A stretch of DNA of 64,000 bases from Hyphomicrobiales bacterium (lineage in GTDB: Bacteria; Pseudomonadota; Alphaproteobacteria; Rhizobiales; Rhizobiaceae): NCBI GenBank assembly GCA_900466005.1, contig UEGQ01000013.1, positions 62,001-126,000 on the forward strand, given 5' to 3'. Positions 42,604 through 49,519 of this stretch are shown in pieces. Under the pieces are notes generated by a model, which searched no databases, was not told where the DNA came from, and saw nothing but the letters and a program-made list of their open reading frames with translations. The translations under genes and the position numbers were made by a program. Each line of letters begins with the position of its first letter. Positions within the stretch are counted from its first letter, which is position 1.

Positions 42604-44916
42604 ATGAAGGCTCGAAGTGCAGCTGTGCCGACGGACGTCTATCTGTCCTTCGTCGAGTCCCTGTTCGGCAACCGCCAGACGCTCTTCGTCGGCATGGGCG
42701 CCCACATCCTCACGTATATGGCAGTCTATCTTAAGACGAGGGACTTTTTCTATATCGGCCTGTCGCTCGCCTTCCTCCTCGTCTTCGCCCACCGGATCAG
42801 GCTCTTCGCCCGCTTCAGCAAGGCCGACAAGTCCCTGTGGAGCCGTCAGGTGATCGCTCGCTGGGAGCATCGGTATGTCGTTGGAGCGGCGTCGACGGCA
42901 GCGATCCTGGGCATCGGCTGCGGCTATGCCATACTCTTCTTCGAGGACACCTTCGTGGAACTGGCCTGCGTGGCCGTCACCATGGCTTCCATGGTTTCAG
43001 TGGTAGGACGCAACTACGGATCGCGCCTCGCCGTCAGCCTCCAGACCATGGCCGCCTGCCTGCCGATCATCGTCGCGGCGCTGTTCGCCGACGACCCTTA
43101 CAAGCTGCTGCTGTCGATCATGCTGATCCCCTTCATGCTCACGACACAGTCGATGGCGACCGGCGTGCGTGAGTTTCTCTACGAGAACGTGGTCGCCTCG
43201 CAGGAGATGAAGAAGATCGCCGGCAGTTTCGATACGGCGCTGAACAACATGACGCACGGGCTCCTGATGCTGGATCCCGACAACCGTATCGAGGTCATCA
43301 ACCGCAAGGCCTGCGAACTCCTTCACCTCGGAGACCGCACCCAGCTCAAGAATTGCGATCTCGACGTCGTCCTGCGCTACGGCACGCGCCATGCGTTTGT
43401 CGACGGCTCCATGCCGGGACTGATCCAGAAGCAGCTTTCCCAGCTGACGGACGGGACGATCTCGCGCGCCGTCATGCAGTTCTCCGAGGACATGATCCTC
43501 GAGTTCTCCGCCACGCGCCGGTCGGAAGGCGGCGTGGTGCTCATCTTCGAGGACGTCACCGCAAGGGTGCGTGCCGACCGGCAGATCCTGCACATGGTCC
43601 GCTTTGACGCCCTGACCGGACTTCCCCATCGCAACTACTTTTCCGAACTGGTGAAGGACGAACTCGCCAGGCGCCGGCAGCCGGGCGAAGTGGGCTTCAT
43701 GGTCCTCGACGTGGCGGAGTTGAAGCACGTCAACGACATGCGCGGACATCTCGCCGGCGACCGGCTGCTGGTGGCGATCGCGAACCGTTTGCTGGCGCTT
43801 GCCGGTCGGGAGGCGCTCGTCGGTCATCTCGTCGGGGATCACTTCGCCCTGTTTTTCCCGAACGTCGCGAGGGATACGGACCTCGAGGCGCGAATGCGCA
43901 GCCTCCACGCCGCGGCGAGCGCCGATTACGAGGTCGAGGGAACGACGATGCCGGTATCGTTCAGTGCCGGCTGCGTAATCGTGGACAGTTCCGACCTTCG
44001 GATGGAGGAGTGGCAAATCAAGGCCGATCTGGCGCTTTACGAGTCGAAATCCCGCGGCAAGGGAGTGTTCACGGTCTTTGCGCAGGAGATGGATGCGCGC
44101 TACGTGGAAAGGCAGCGCCTGAAGGCCGATCTCGCGGCGGCGGTGGCTGCCGGCTCCCTCGGCGTCGTCTACCAGCCCATGTACAGGCTCGACGGTTCCC
44201 GCATCGACTGTTGCGAGGCGCTGTCGCGCTGGACCCATCCGGAACGCGGAGCAATTCCGCCCGACGTCTTCATCCATATCGCCGAGGAGATGGGGATCGT
44301 TTCCGACATTACCCGCTTCATGATCGTCCAGGCCTGTCGCGATTGTGTGGCATGGCCGCCGTACATCAGCGTGTCGGTCAATCTTTCCGAGCATGACCTG
44401 CGCAATGAAGCGATCATCCAGATCGTCATGGATGCGCTGAAGGAGACCGGTCTTGCGCCCGAGAGGCTTCATCTCGAAGTCACGGAAGGAAGCCTCGTCG
44501 AGGAAGTGGCCAATGTGCGGCTCATTCTCGAGCAGTTGCGCGCGCAAGGAATCACGATCGCCATCGACGATTTCGGCACTGGTTTCTCGAGCCTCAGCTA
44601 CCTCGATACGCTGCCGGTCGACGTCGTGAAGATCGATCGCTCGTTCGTCCTCGACATTTCCGAGGATGCCCGCCGCTTCCGTCTGCTTCGCGGCATAGTG
44701 ACGATGTCGCGCCAGCTCGACCTCCAGATCGTCATAGAAGGCGTCGAGACGGAGGATCAGCTCGCCCTGCTGCGGAAGTACGAGTGTGCCGATCTGATCC
44801 AAGGCTATGTCTACTCGATGCCGGTCGCCGCGGAAACCATCGGCCTGCTGGCGGAACGCGCCGAGATGACCGCCAGGGCGGCGCCGGGTCTCGGCACTGC
44901 CCACGTCGACAAGTAA
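42604..44916 (+). CDS. Membrane c-di-GMP phosphodiesterase: PAS, degenerate GGDEF, EAL
   Basis: A 770-residue protein. Residues 25-185 hold about five or six membrane helices; a PAS-like domain spans roughly 207-320 (NNMTHGLLMLDPDNRIEVINRKA). The GGDEF domain follows, with the catalytic loop reading VGDHF at 410-414 in place of GG(D/E)EF, so cyclase activity is unlikely. The EAL domain is intact: EAL 538-540, DDFGTG 655-660, KIDRSF and EGVET. It should hydrolyse c-di-GMP in response to a membrane or PAS signal. ATG 42604 follows GGAGGAGG; a GTG at 42577 is less likely. Confidence 0.92.
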   Translation: MKARSAAVPTDVYLSFVESLFGNRQTLFVGMGAHILTYMAVYLKTRDFFYIGLSLAFLLVFAHRIRLFARFSKADKSLWSRQVIARWEHRYVVGAASTAAILGIGCGYAILFFEDTFVELACVAVTMASMVSVVGRNYGSRLAVSLQTMAACLPIIVAALFADDPYKLLLSIMLIPFMLTTQSMATGVREFLYENVVASQEMKKIAGSFDTALNNMTHGLLMLDPDNRIEVINRKACELLHLGDRTQLKNCDLDVVLRYGTRHAFVDGSMPGLIQKQLSQLTDGTISRAVMQFSEDMILEFSATRRSEGGVVLIFEDVTARVRADRQILHMVRFDALTGLPHRNYFSELVKDELARRRQPGEVGFMVLDVAELKHVNDMRGHLAGDRLLVAIANRLLALAGREALVGHLVGDHFALFFPNVARDTDLEARMRSLHAAASADYEVEGTTMPVSFSAGCVIVDSSDLRMEEWQIKADLALYESKSRGKGVFTVFAQEMDARYVERQRLKADLAAAVAAGSLGVVYQPMYRLDGSRIDCCEALSRWTHPERGAIPPDVFIHIAEEMGIVSDITRFMIVQACRDCVAWPPYISVSVNLSEHDLRNEAIIQIVMDALKETGLAPERLHLEVTEGSLVEEVANVRLILEQLRAQGITIAIDDFGTGFSSLSYLDTLPVDVVKIDRSFVLDISEDARRFRLLRGIVTMSRQLDLQIVIEGVETEDQLALLRKYECADLIQGYVYSMPVAAETIGLLAERAEMTARAAPGLGTAHVDK

Positions 44917-44918
44917 GT

Positions 44919-44954
44919 CCTAAAGTATAATCCAGTATAAATTTAGGGGTTTTT
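44919..44954 (+). terminator. Probable terminator after the EAL gene
   Basis: CCTAAA (44919-44924) pairs with TTTAGG (44942-44947), with inner TATA/TATA pairing, followed by GGTTTTT. The stem is AT-rich and the loop moderately long, so termination may be partial. Confidence 0.5.
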
Positions 44955-44994
44955 CGCCTGAGCCGGGGCGCGGCCAACGCCCTCTCGTGTGCTG

Positions 44995-45002
44995 TTAACC
45001 AT
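44995..45002. promoter_or_regulatory. CtrA half-site TTAACCAT
   Basis: An exact match to the CtrA half-site consensus TTAACCAT, 100 bp before the start of the FeeM-like gene and 78 bp before the full site at 45073. Confidence 0.55.
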
Positions 45003-45072
45003 AATTTCCGTTAAATTGCACGCTTTTGTACTGGTGAGACTGTGAAAATCGCAGTCGACTGCTATTCTTTGG

Positions 45073-45088
45073 TTAATGAAACGTTAAC
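45073..45088. promoter_or_regulatory. Full CtrA-type box TTAA-N7-TTAAC
   Basis: TTAATGAAACGTTAAC fits the CtrA binding consensus TTAA-N7-TTAAC exactly. It is embedded in the inverted repeat GGTTAA...TTAACC and ends 14 bp before the FeeM-like start codon. CtrA is the cell-cycle response regulator of alphaproteobacteria. At this position it would probably overlap the promoter or early transcript. Confidence 0.65.
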
Positions 45089-45102
45089 CGAGAGTTTTTC
45101 AG

Positions 45103-45864
45103 ATGAATGTACATGTCTCCGTCGAGGACAGTTTTTCCGGACGACTGATGCAGCTTCTCGACCATGTCGAATACCGGCGGATCGAATGTGCGGAGGATTT
45201 CGGGGAGATCGAACGGTTGCGCTACCGCGCCTACAAGGCGGCCGATGTCTTGCCCGTCGGAGGCGCCAGGCTGCTCGACGACATCGACTTCGATGATCAC
45301 GCCTACGTCTTCGGCGTCTACTACTTCGAAGAGCTGGTGAGCACGATCCGGCTGCACTACGTCACGCCCGATCATCCGGTCTGCCAGTCCTCGGGCGTCT
45401 TTCCGGATGCGATCGACGATTTTCTCGATGCGGGACTGACGCTCATCGACCCGGCACGCTTCGCCGCCGATCCGCAGGTGGCTGCGGAACTCCCCGTCAT
45501 TCCCTACATCACGTTGCGACCAAGCATCGTCGCTGCCGCCTATTTCAAGGCCGATCGGGTGCTGCAGCACGTGCGCCCCGCGCATTCGGCCTTCTACAAG
45601 CGGGTGTTTTACGCGGATACCGTCATCGAGCGGCGCATGACCGAGATCTACGGGCTCGAACTGAACCTTCTCGCGACCGACACGCACAAGACGGGCGCAA
45701 AGCTGCTCAAGCGTTATCCCTTCTTCGATTCCGGCGAGCACGAGCGGCGGCTGATGTTCGCGCGGCACAGCGGGGCCTGCCTGCCGCCGCTCACCATCCG
45801 CCCGTCGGCGCGGCTGGTGGCGGAGGGACACATTCAGGGAGCGGTCAGCGGCGTCCACTTTTGA
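45103..45864 (+). CDS. FeeM/autoinducer-synthase-like N-acyltransferase
   Basis: A 253-residue protein of the GNAT-like fold shared by LuxI-type AHL synthases and FeeM N-acyl amino acid synthases. ERLRYRAYKAADVLP at 37-51 is the LRYRxF-like N-terminal helix, followed by DDIDFDDHAYVFGVYYFEELVSTIRLHYV, which matches the acidic patch and GxxRL-type strand of the family. The C-terminal half (LTIRPSARLV) is extended relative to LuxI. It would transfer an acyl chain from acyl-ACP to an amino acid or amine. It follows the EAL gene but has its own promoter region with CtrA boxes. Confidence 0.78.
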   Translation: MNVHVSVEDSFSGRLMQLLDHVEYRRIECAEDFGEIERLRYRAYKAADVLPVGGARLLDDIDFDDHAYVFGVYYFEELVSTIRLHYVTPDHPVCQSSGVFPDAIDDFLDAGLTLIDPARFAADPQVAAELPVIPYITLRPSIVAAAYFKADRVLQHVRPAHSAFYKRVFYADTVIERRMTEIYGLELNLLATDTHKTGAKLLKRYPFFDSGEHERRLMFARHSGACLPPLTIRPSARLVAEGHIQGAVSGVHF

Positions 45865-46016
45865 CCTGAGCGCCAGTTGCGAGCCGATTGCGCTTCCGCC
45901 GAGCTTGGTATAAGTCGGACGGAAGGGAAGAGCGATGGATCGCGCCGCAGCAACAGCGTTGCCGCAGGACGGTATCATCGACCAGCAATCGCGGCCGCCT
46001 CAAGGGGAGACAGATC

Positions 46017-46241
46017 ATGAGCGAACACCACACCGGACCCGTCGAAACCGGCGCACCGATGAACTATGCCGAACACGAGAAGACCTATGGTCTCTTCATC
46101 GCCGGCGCGAAATACGGCACTGTCGTGCTCGCCGCCCTGATGATCGCGATGGCGGCCGGCTTCTTCACCGCAGGCGGCTTCTTCGGCGGCCTGGTCCTTT
46201 TCGTCGTTCTCACGATCGCCGGCATCTACCTCTTGCGCTGA
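46017..46241 (+). CDS. aa3-type cytochrome c oxidase subunit IV-like protein
   Basis: A 74-residue small membrane protein of the bacterial aa3 oxidase subunit IV family (COX_aa3_IV). A soluble N-terminus with MNYAEHEKTYGLFI is the family hallmark, followed by two hydrophobic stretches (YGTVVLAALMIAMAAGFF and GLVLFVVLTIAGIYLL). In the Paracoccus enzyme this subunit packs against the core without a known catalytic role. AAGGGGAGA precedes the ATG, and a terminator follows. It lies apart from the main oxidase genes, as is common. Confidence 0.87.
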   Translation: MSEHHTGPVETGAPMNYAEHEKTYGLFIAGAKYGTVVLAALMIAMAAGFFTAGGFFGGLVLFVVLTIAGIYLLR

Positions 46242-46270
46242 TGCCGGACCGGCCTTCGACCACAGATTTC

Positions 46271-46302
46271 AAGGCTCCGCTCTGCGGGGCCTTTTCTTTT
46301 TG
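46271..46302 (+). terminator. Rho-independent terminator after the oxidase subunit IV gene
   Basis: AAGGCTCCGC / GCGGGGCCTT, a 10-bp stem with one T-G wobble and loop TCT, followed by TTCTTTTTG. Confidence 0.88.
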
Positions 46303-46403
46303 ACGGCACGCTCGTCTCTGCCGACATGACGGCAACGCCGAATGCACCGGCGGACGGCGCTTGCGTGATCGAAAATGGGGAGGGGCTCGGCGGCCCCTGC
46401 AGG

Positions 46404-47291
46404 TCAGCTCGACGCGCCGCGCGTGCGGGCGAGGCCGTCGGCAGCCGGCTTGTACTTCGTGTCGAGGGACAGTGCGTGCGCGAAGGACTTCGCTGCGCGG
46501 GCCTTGTCGCCCCGCCGCTCGTAGACCAACGCCTGGTTGGCCCAGGATTCCGCGAGCTTCGGATTGAGCTCGATCGCGTGGTTGAAGTCGGCGAAAGCGT
46601 TGTCGTCGTTGTTCAATGCCAGATAGGAGATGCCCCGACCGTTGTGCGGCTCGGGCGAATTGGGCGACAGCGAGATGGCCTTGGAGAAGTCGTCGATCGC
46701 CTTGTCGTGCTGACCGCGGAGCTGGTAGATCAGGCCGCGATTGTGGTAGGCGCGCCCGTCGGTGGTGTCGAGTTCGATGGCGCGGTTGAAATCGCCGAAG
46801 GCCTCGTCGATTCGGCCCGCCTGCCGATAGATGTTGCCGCGGCCGATATAGGCGACGTCGTAGCTCGGGTTGATGCGCAGCGCCGCACTGTAGTCGTTCG
46901 CCGCTTCCACCGGCTTGCCCATGTTGCGCAGCACGAGCGCGCGGTTGGCATAGGCCTGGTAGAAATTCGGGTTGAGTTTCAGTGCGGTGTTGAAGTCGTC
47001 GACGGCCCTGCGGAATTCGCCGGCGCGGCCATAGGCGGAGCCGCGGACGTTATAGCCTTCGGGATCCTGCGGATTGGCGGCGATAACGGCCGAAAGCGAG
47101 GCAATGTTCTCTTCCGACCCCTGCGCCCGGTCGATACGGATCATATCGCTCGTCGTCGAAGTCGACTGGCAGCCCGAAAGCCCGAGGGCTGCAACCATGG
47201 CCGCCGTGCCCAGCATGAAACCGAAACGCACACGGCGATGCTCCTCGACCTTGTGTGCCAGGGCATGAGGGGAAACAGAAGTGACGACCAT
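46404..47291 (-). CDS. TPR-repeat lipoprotein (NlpI-like)
   Basis: A 295-residue protein. The lipobox LSGC in VAALGLSGCQSTST marks it as a lipoprotein; the next residue after Cys is Gln, which favours outer-membrane sorting. About six tetratricopeptide repeats follow, each with the pattern AYxNRGLxYxxxGxxxxAxxDFxxAIxLxP. TPR lipoproteins of this kind act as scaffolds for envelope enzymes. A long N-terminal extension precedes the signal helix; a start nearer MLGTAAMVAAL is possible. Confidence 0.88.
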   Translation of the reverse strand: MVVTSVSPHALAHKVEEHRRVRFGFMLGTAAMVAALGLSGCQSTSTTSDMIRIDRAQGSEENIASLSAVIAANPQDPEGYNVRGSAYGRAGEFRRAVDDFNTALKLNPNFYQAYANRALVLRNMGKPVEAANDYSAALRINPSYDVAYIGRGNIYRQAGRIDEAFGDFNRAIELDTTDGRAYHNRGLIYQLRGQHDKAIDDFSKAISLSPNSPEPHNGRGISYLALNNDDNAFADFNHAIELNPKLAESWANQALVYERRGDKARAAKSFAHALSLDTKYKPAADGLARTRGASS

Positions 47292-47340
47292 TTTCCGGTA
47301 TGCTTTCCGTAACGAGGGCAGGTATTTGGCTTCACAAATG

Positions 47341-47370
47341 AAAAGAGCGGTGGCGACCCGTCGCCCCCGC
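47341..47370 (-). terminator. Terminator of rpsU
   Basis: Read on the minus strand: GCGG-G-GGCGA / TCGCC-A-CCGC with loop CGGG and one mismatch, followed by TCTTTTC. It lies 37 bp after the rpsU stop. Confidence 0.8.
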
Positions 47371-47406
47371 CCTTAGAACATCGGAAAACGTCGAAAAAAC
47401 GACGGA

Positions 47407-47634
47407 TCAGCGGCCCGGACGGCCGGCGGAGATCAGACCTTCGCGCTGCATACGCTTGCGGGCCAGCTTGCGGACGCGGCGTACGGCTTCGGCCTTTTCG
47501 CGCGCACGCTTCTGCGACGGCTTTTCATAATAGTCGCGCATCTTCATTTCACGGAAGATACCCTCGCGCTGCATCTTCTTCTTCAGAGCGCGAAGCGCTT
47601 GGTCAACATTGTTGTCGCGGACTAGTACCTGCAC
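47407..47634 (-). CDS. rpsU: 30S ribosomal protein S21
   Basis: A 75-residue basic protein beginning [25 protein letters not shown] and continuing [26 protein letters not shown], an unmistakable bS21. It sits near the Shine-Dalgarno/anti-Shine-Dalgarno helix of the 30S platform and supports initiation. The C-terminal extension (LISAGRPGR) is typical of alphaproteobacteria. It is a stand-alone gene with its own terminator, not in the E. coli rpsU-dnaG-rpoD arrangement. Confidence 0.97.
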   Translation of the reverse strand: MQVLVRDNNVDQALRALKKKMQREGIFREMKMRDYYEKPSQKRAREKAEAVRRVRKLARKRMQREGLISAGRPGR

Positions 47635-47929
47635 GTTTATCCCGTTCCTTTGGTTTAGAGTTGTGGTCTCGCCGGAGCAGATCGCCGGCTAAAAATCTCT
47701 CGCTTCGTGAGGCGCACGCCTGACGATTTGGCGGTCGAATAACAGATCGGGCCTGGAAAGTCCAGATGGGGAAGGTGCGGCAGGCAGAAAAATCCCGCGA
47801 AACGCCATCTTTGCCGTCCATGTCGAAAGCCGGAGGGCAATGCGTCGCAAAAGGGCGCTCGCAAGGCATATTGATTTGCGACTGGTAAGGCCCTACCCAA
47901 TTGCCTGAACCACAGGAGTTTGAGGCGAA

Positions 47930-49183
47930 ATGCGCAAGTATTCGGTTTTTGCCGTGGCACGCGAGGCGCTGCGCGGTCACAAGGGCTGGGACGCCCAGTG
48001 GACCTCTCCGGAGCCCCGGTCGTCCTATGATGTGATCATCATCGGCGGCGGCGGCCATGGCCTGGGCGCGGCCTACTATCTCGCCAAGGAACATGGAATC
48101 ACCAACGTCGCCGTGCTCGAGCGCGGCTGGATCGGTGGCGGCAATACCGGGCGCAACACCACGATCATCCGGTCCAACTATCTCTATGAAGAGAGCATGG
48201 ACATCTACGAGCATTCGCTGAAGCTCTGGGAAGGGCTGAGCCAGGATCTCAACTACAACGTCATGTACTCGCCGCGTGGCGTGATGATGCTGTCGCACAA
48301 CATCCACGACATGCAGTCCTTCAAGCGCCATGTGCATGCCAACACTCTCTACGGCATCGACAACGAGTGGCTGACGCCGGAGCAGGCGAAGGCCTATTGC
48401 CCGCCGCTCGACATCTCGAAGACGGCGCGCTACCCGATCAACGGCGCCGCCTTGCAGCGCCGCGGCGGCACGGCGCGTCACGACGCCGTCGCCTGGGGCT
48501 TTGCACGTGCGGCATCCGACCGCGGCGTTCACATCATCCAGAACTGCGAAGTGACCGGCATCCGGCGCGGCCCGAACGGCGAGGTGACGGGGGTCGATAC
48601 GAGCCGCGGCTTCATCGGCGCGAAGAAGATCGGCGTTTCCGCCGCGGGTCATTCCTCGGTCGTCATGGCGATGGCGGGCATCAAGCTTCCGGTCCATTCG
48701 ACGCCGCTGCAGGCGCTCGTTTCCGAACCGATGAAGCCGATCTTCCCCTGCGTCGTCATGTCGAACTCGGTGCATGCCTACATCTCGCAGTCGGACAAGG
48801 GCGAGTTCGTGATCGGCGCCGGCACCGACCAGTACAACTCCTACTCCCAGACCGGCGGCCTGCAGATCATCACCCATACGCTCGACGCCATCTGCGAGCT
48901 CTTCCCGATGTTCCGCCGGGTCAAGATGATGCGCCAGTGGGGTGGTATCACCGACAACACCGCCGACCGTTCGCCGATCCAGAGCGTGACGCCGGTTCCG
49001 AACCTCTTCGTCAACGCCGGCTGGGGAACGGGCGGCTTCAAGGCGACGCCGGGTTCGGCCAATCTCTTCGCGCATCTGATCGCGCGGGGCGAACCGCACC
49101 GTCTCGCCGCCGGCCTGACGCTCGACCGGTTCCGCACCGGCCGTCTGATCGACGAGGCGGCCGCCGCTGCCGTGGCGCACTGA
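47930..49183 (+). CDS. soxB: Sarcosine oxidase beta subunit
   Basis: A 417-residue flavoprotein of heterotetrameric sarcosine oxidase. The FAD-binding motif IIGGGGHGLGAAYYLA is at 37-52, followed by ERGWIGGGNTGRNTTIIRSNY. His184 in RRGGTARHDAVAWG aligns with the histidine that covalently carries FMN in this family. The tetramer oxidises sarcosine to glycine, giving 5,10-methylene-THF and H2O2. It is the first gene of the soxBDAG operon. The gap before soxD is 18 bp. Confidence 0.96.
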   Translation: MRKYSVFAVAREALRGHKGWDAQWTSPEPRSSYDVIIIGGGGHGLGAAYYLAKEHGITNVAVLERGWIGGGNTGRNTTIIRSNYLYEESMDIYEHSLKLWEGLSQDLNYNVMYSPRGVMMLSHNIHDMQSFKRHVHANTLYGIDNEWLTPEQAKAYCPPLDISKTARYPINGAALQRRGGTARHDAVAWGFARAASDRGVHIIQNCEVTGIRRGPNGEVTGVDTSRGFIGAKKIGVSAAGHSSVVMAMAGIKLPVHSTPLQALVSEPMKPIFPCVVMSNSVHAYISQSDKGEFVIGAGTDQYNSYSQTGGLQIITHTLDAICELFPMFRRVKMMRQWGGITDNTADRSPIQSVTPVPNLFVNAGWGTGGFKATPGSANLFAHLIARGEPHRLAAGLTLDRFRTGRLIDEAAAAAVAH

Positions 49184-49201
49184 TACCGAGGACCGCTCAT
49201 C

Positions 49202-49519
49202 ATGCTGCTGATCAAATGCCCCTATTGTGAAGAAGAGCGCTCCGAGCTCGAATTCCGCGGCGCCGGCGAGGCCCACATCGTGCGCCCCGCCAACATCGCC
49301 GAAATCTCCGACGAGGAATTCGCGGACTACTTCTTCCTGCGTGACAACCCGAAGGGCCTCATCTTCGAACGCTGGCGCCACATCCACGGCTGCGGCCGCT
49401 TCTTCAACGCGGTGCGCGATACCGTGAGCGACAAGTTCCTGATGACCTACAAGGCCGGCGAACCGAAACCCGACGTCGCCGCCGTTCTCAACAGCCAAGA
49501 CAAGGGAGCTGCCAAATGA
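49202..49519 (+). CDS. soxD: Sarcosine oxidase delta subunit
   Basis: A 105-residue small subunit. CPYCEEER at 6-13 and HIHGCGRFF in the second half supply the cysteine and histidine ligands of the structural zinc site. The stop overlaps the soxA start by 4 bp (ATGA), implying coupled translation. It is needed for assembly of the tetramer rather than catalysis. Confidence 0.95.
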   Translation: MLLIKCPYCEEERSELEFRGAGEAHIVRPANIAEISDEEFADYFFLRDNPKGLIFERWRHIHGCGRFFNAVRDTVSDKFLMTYKAGEPKPDVAAVLNSQDKGAAK

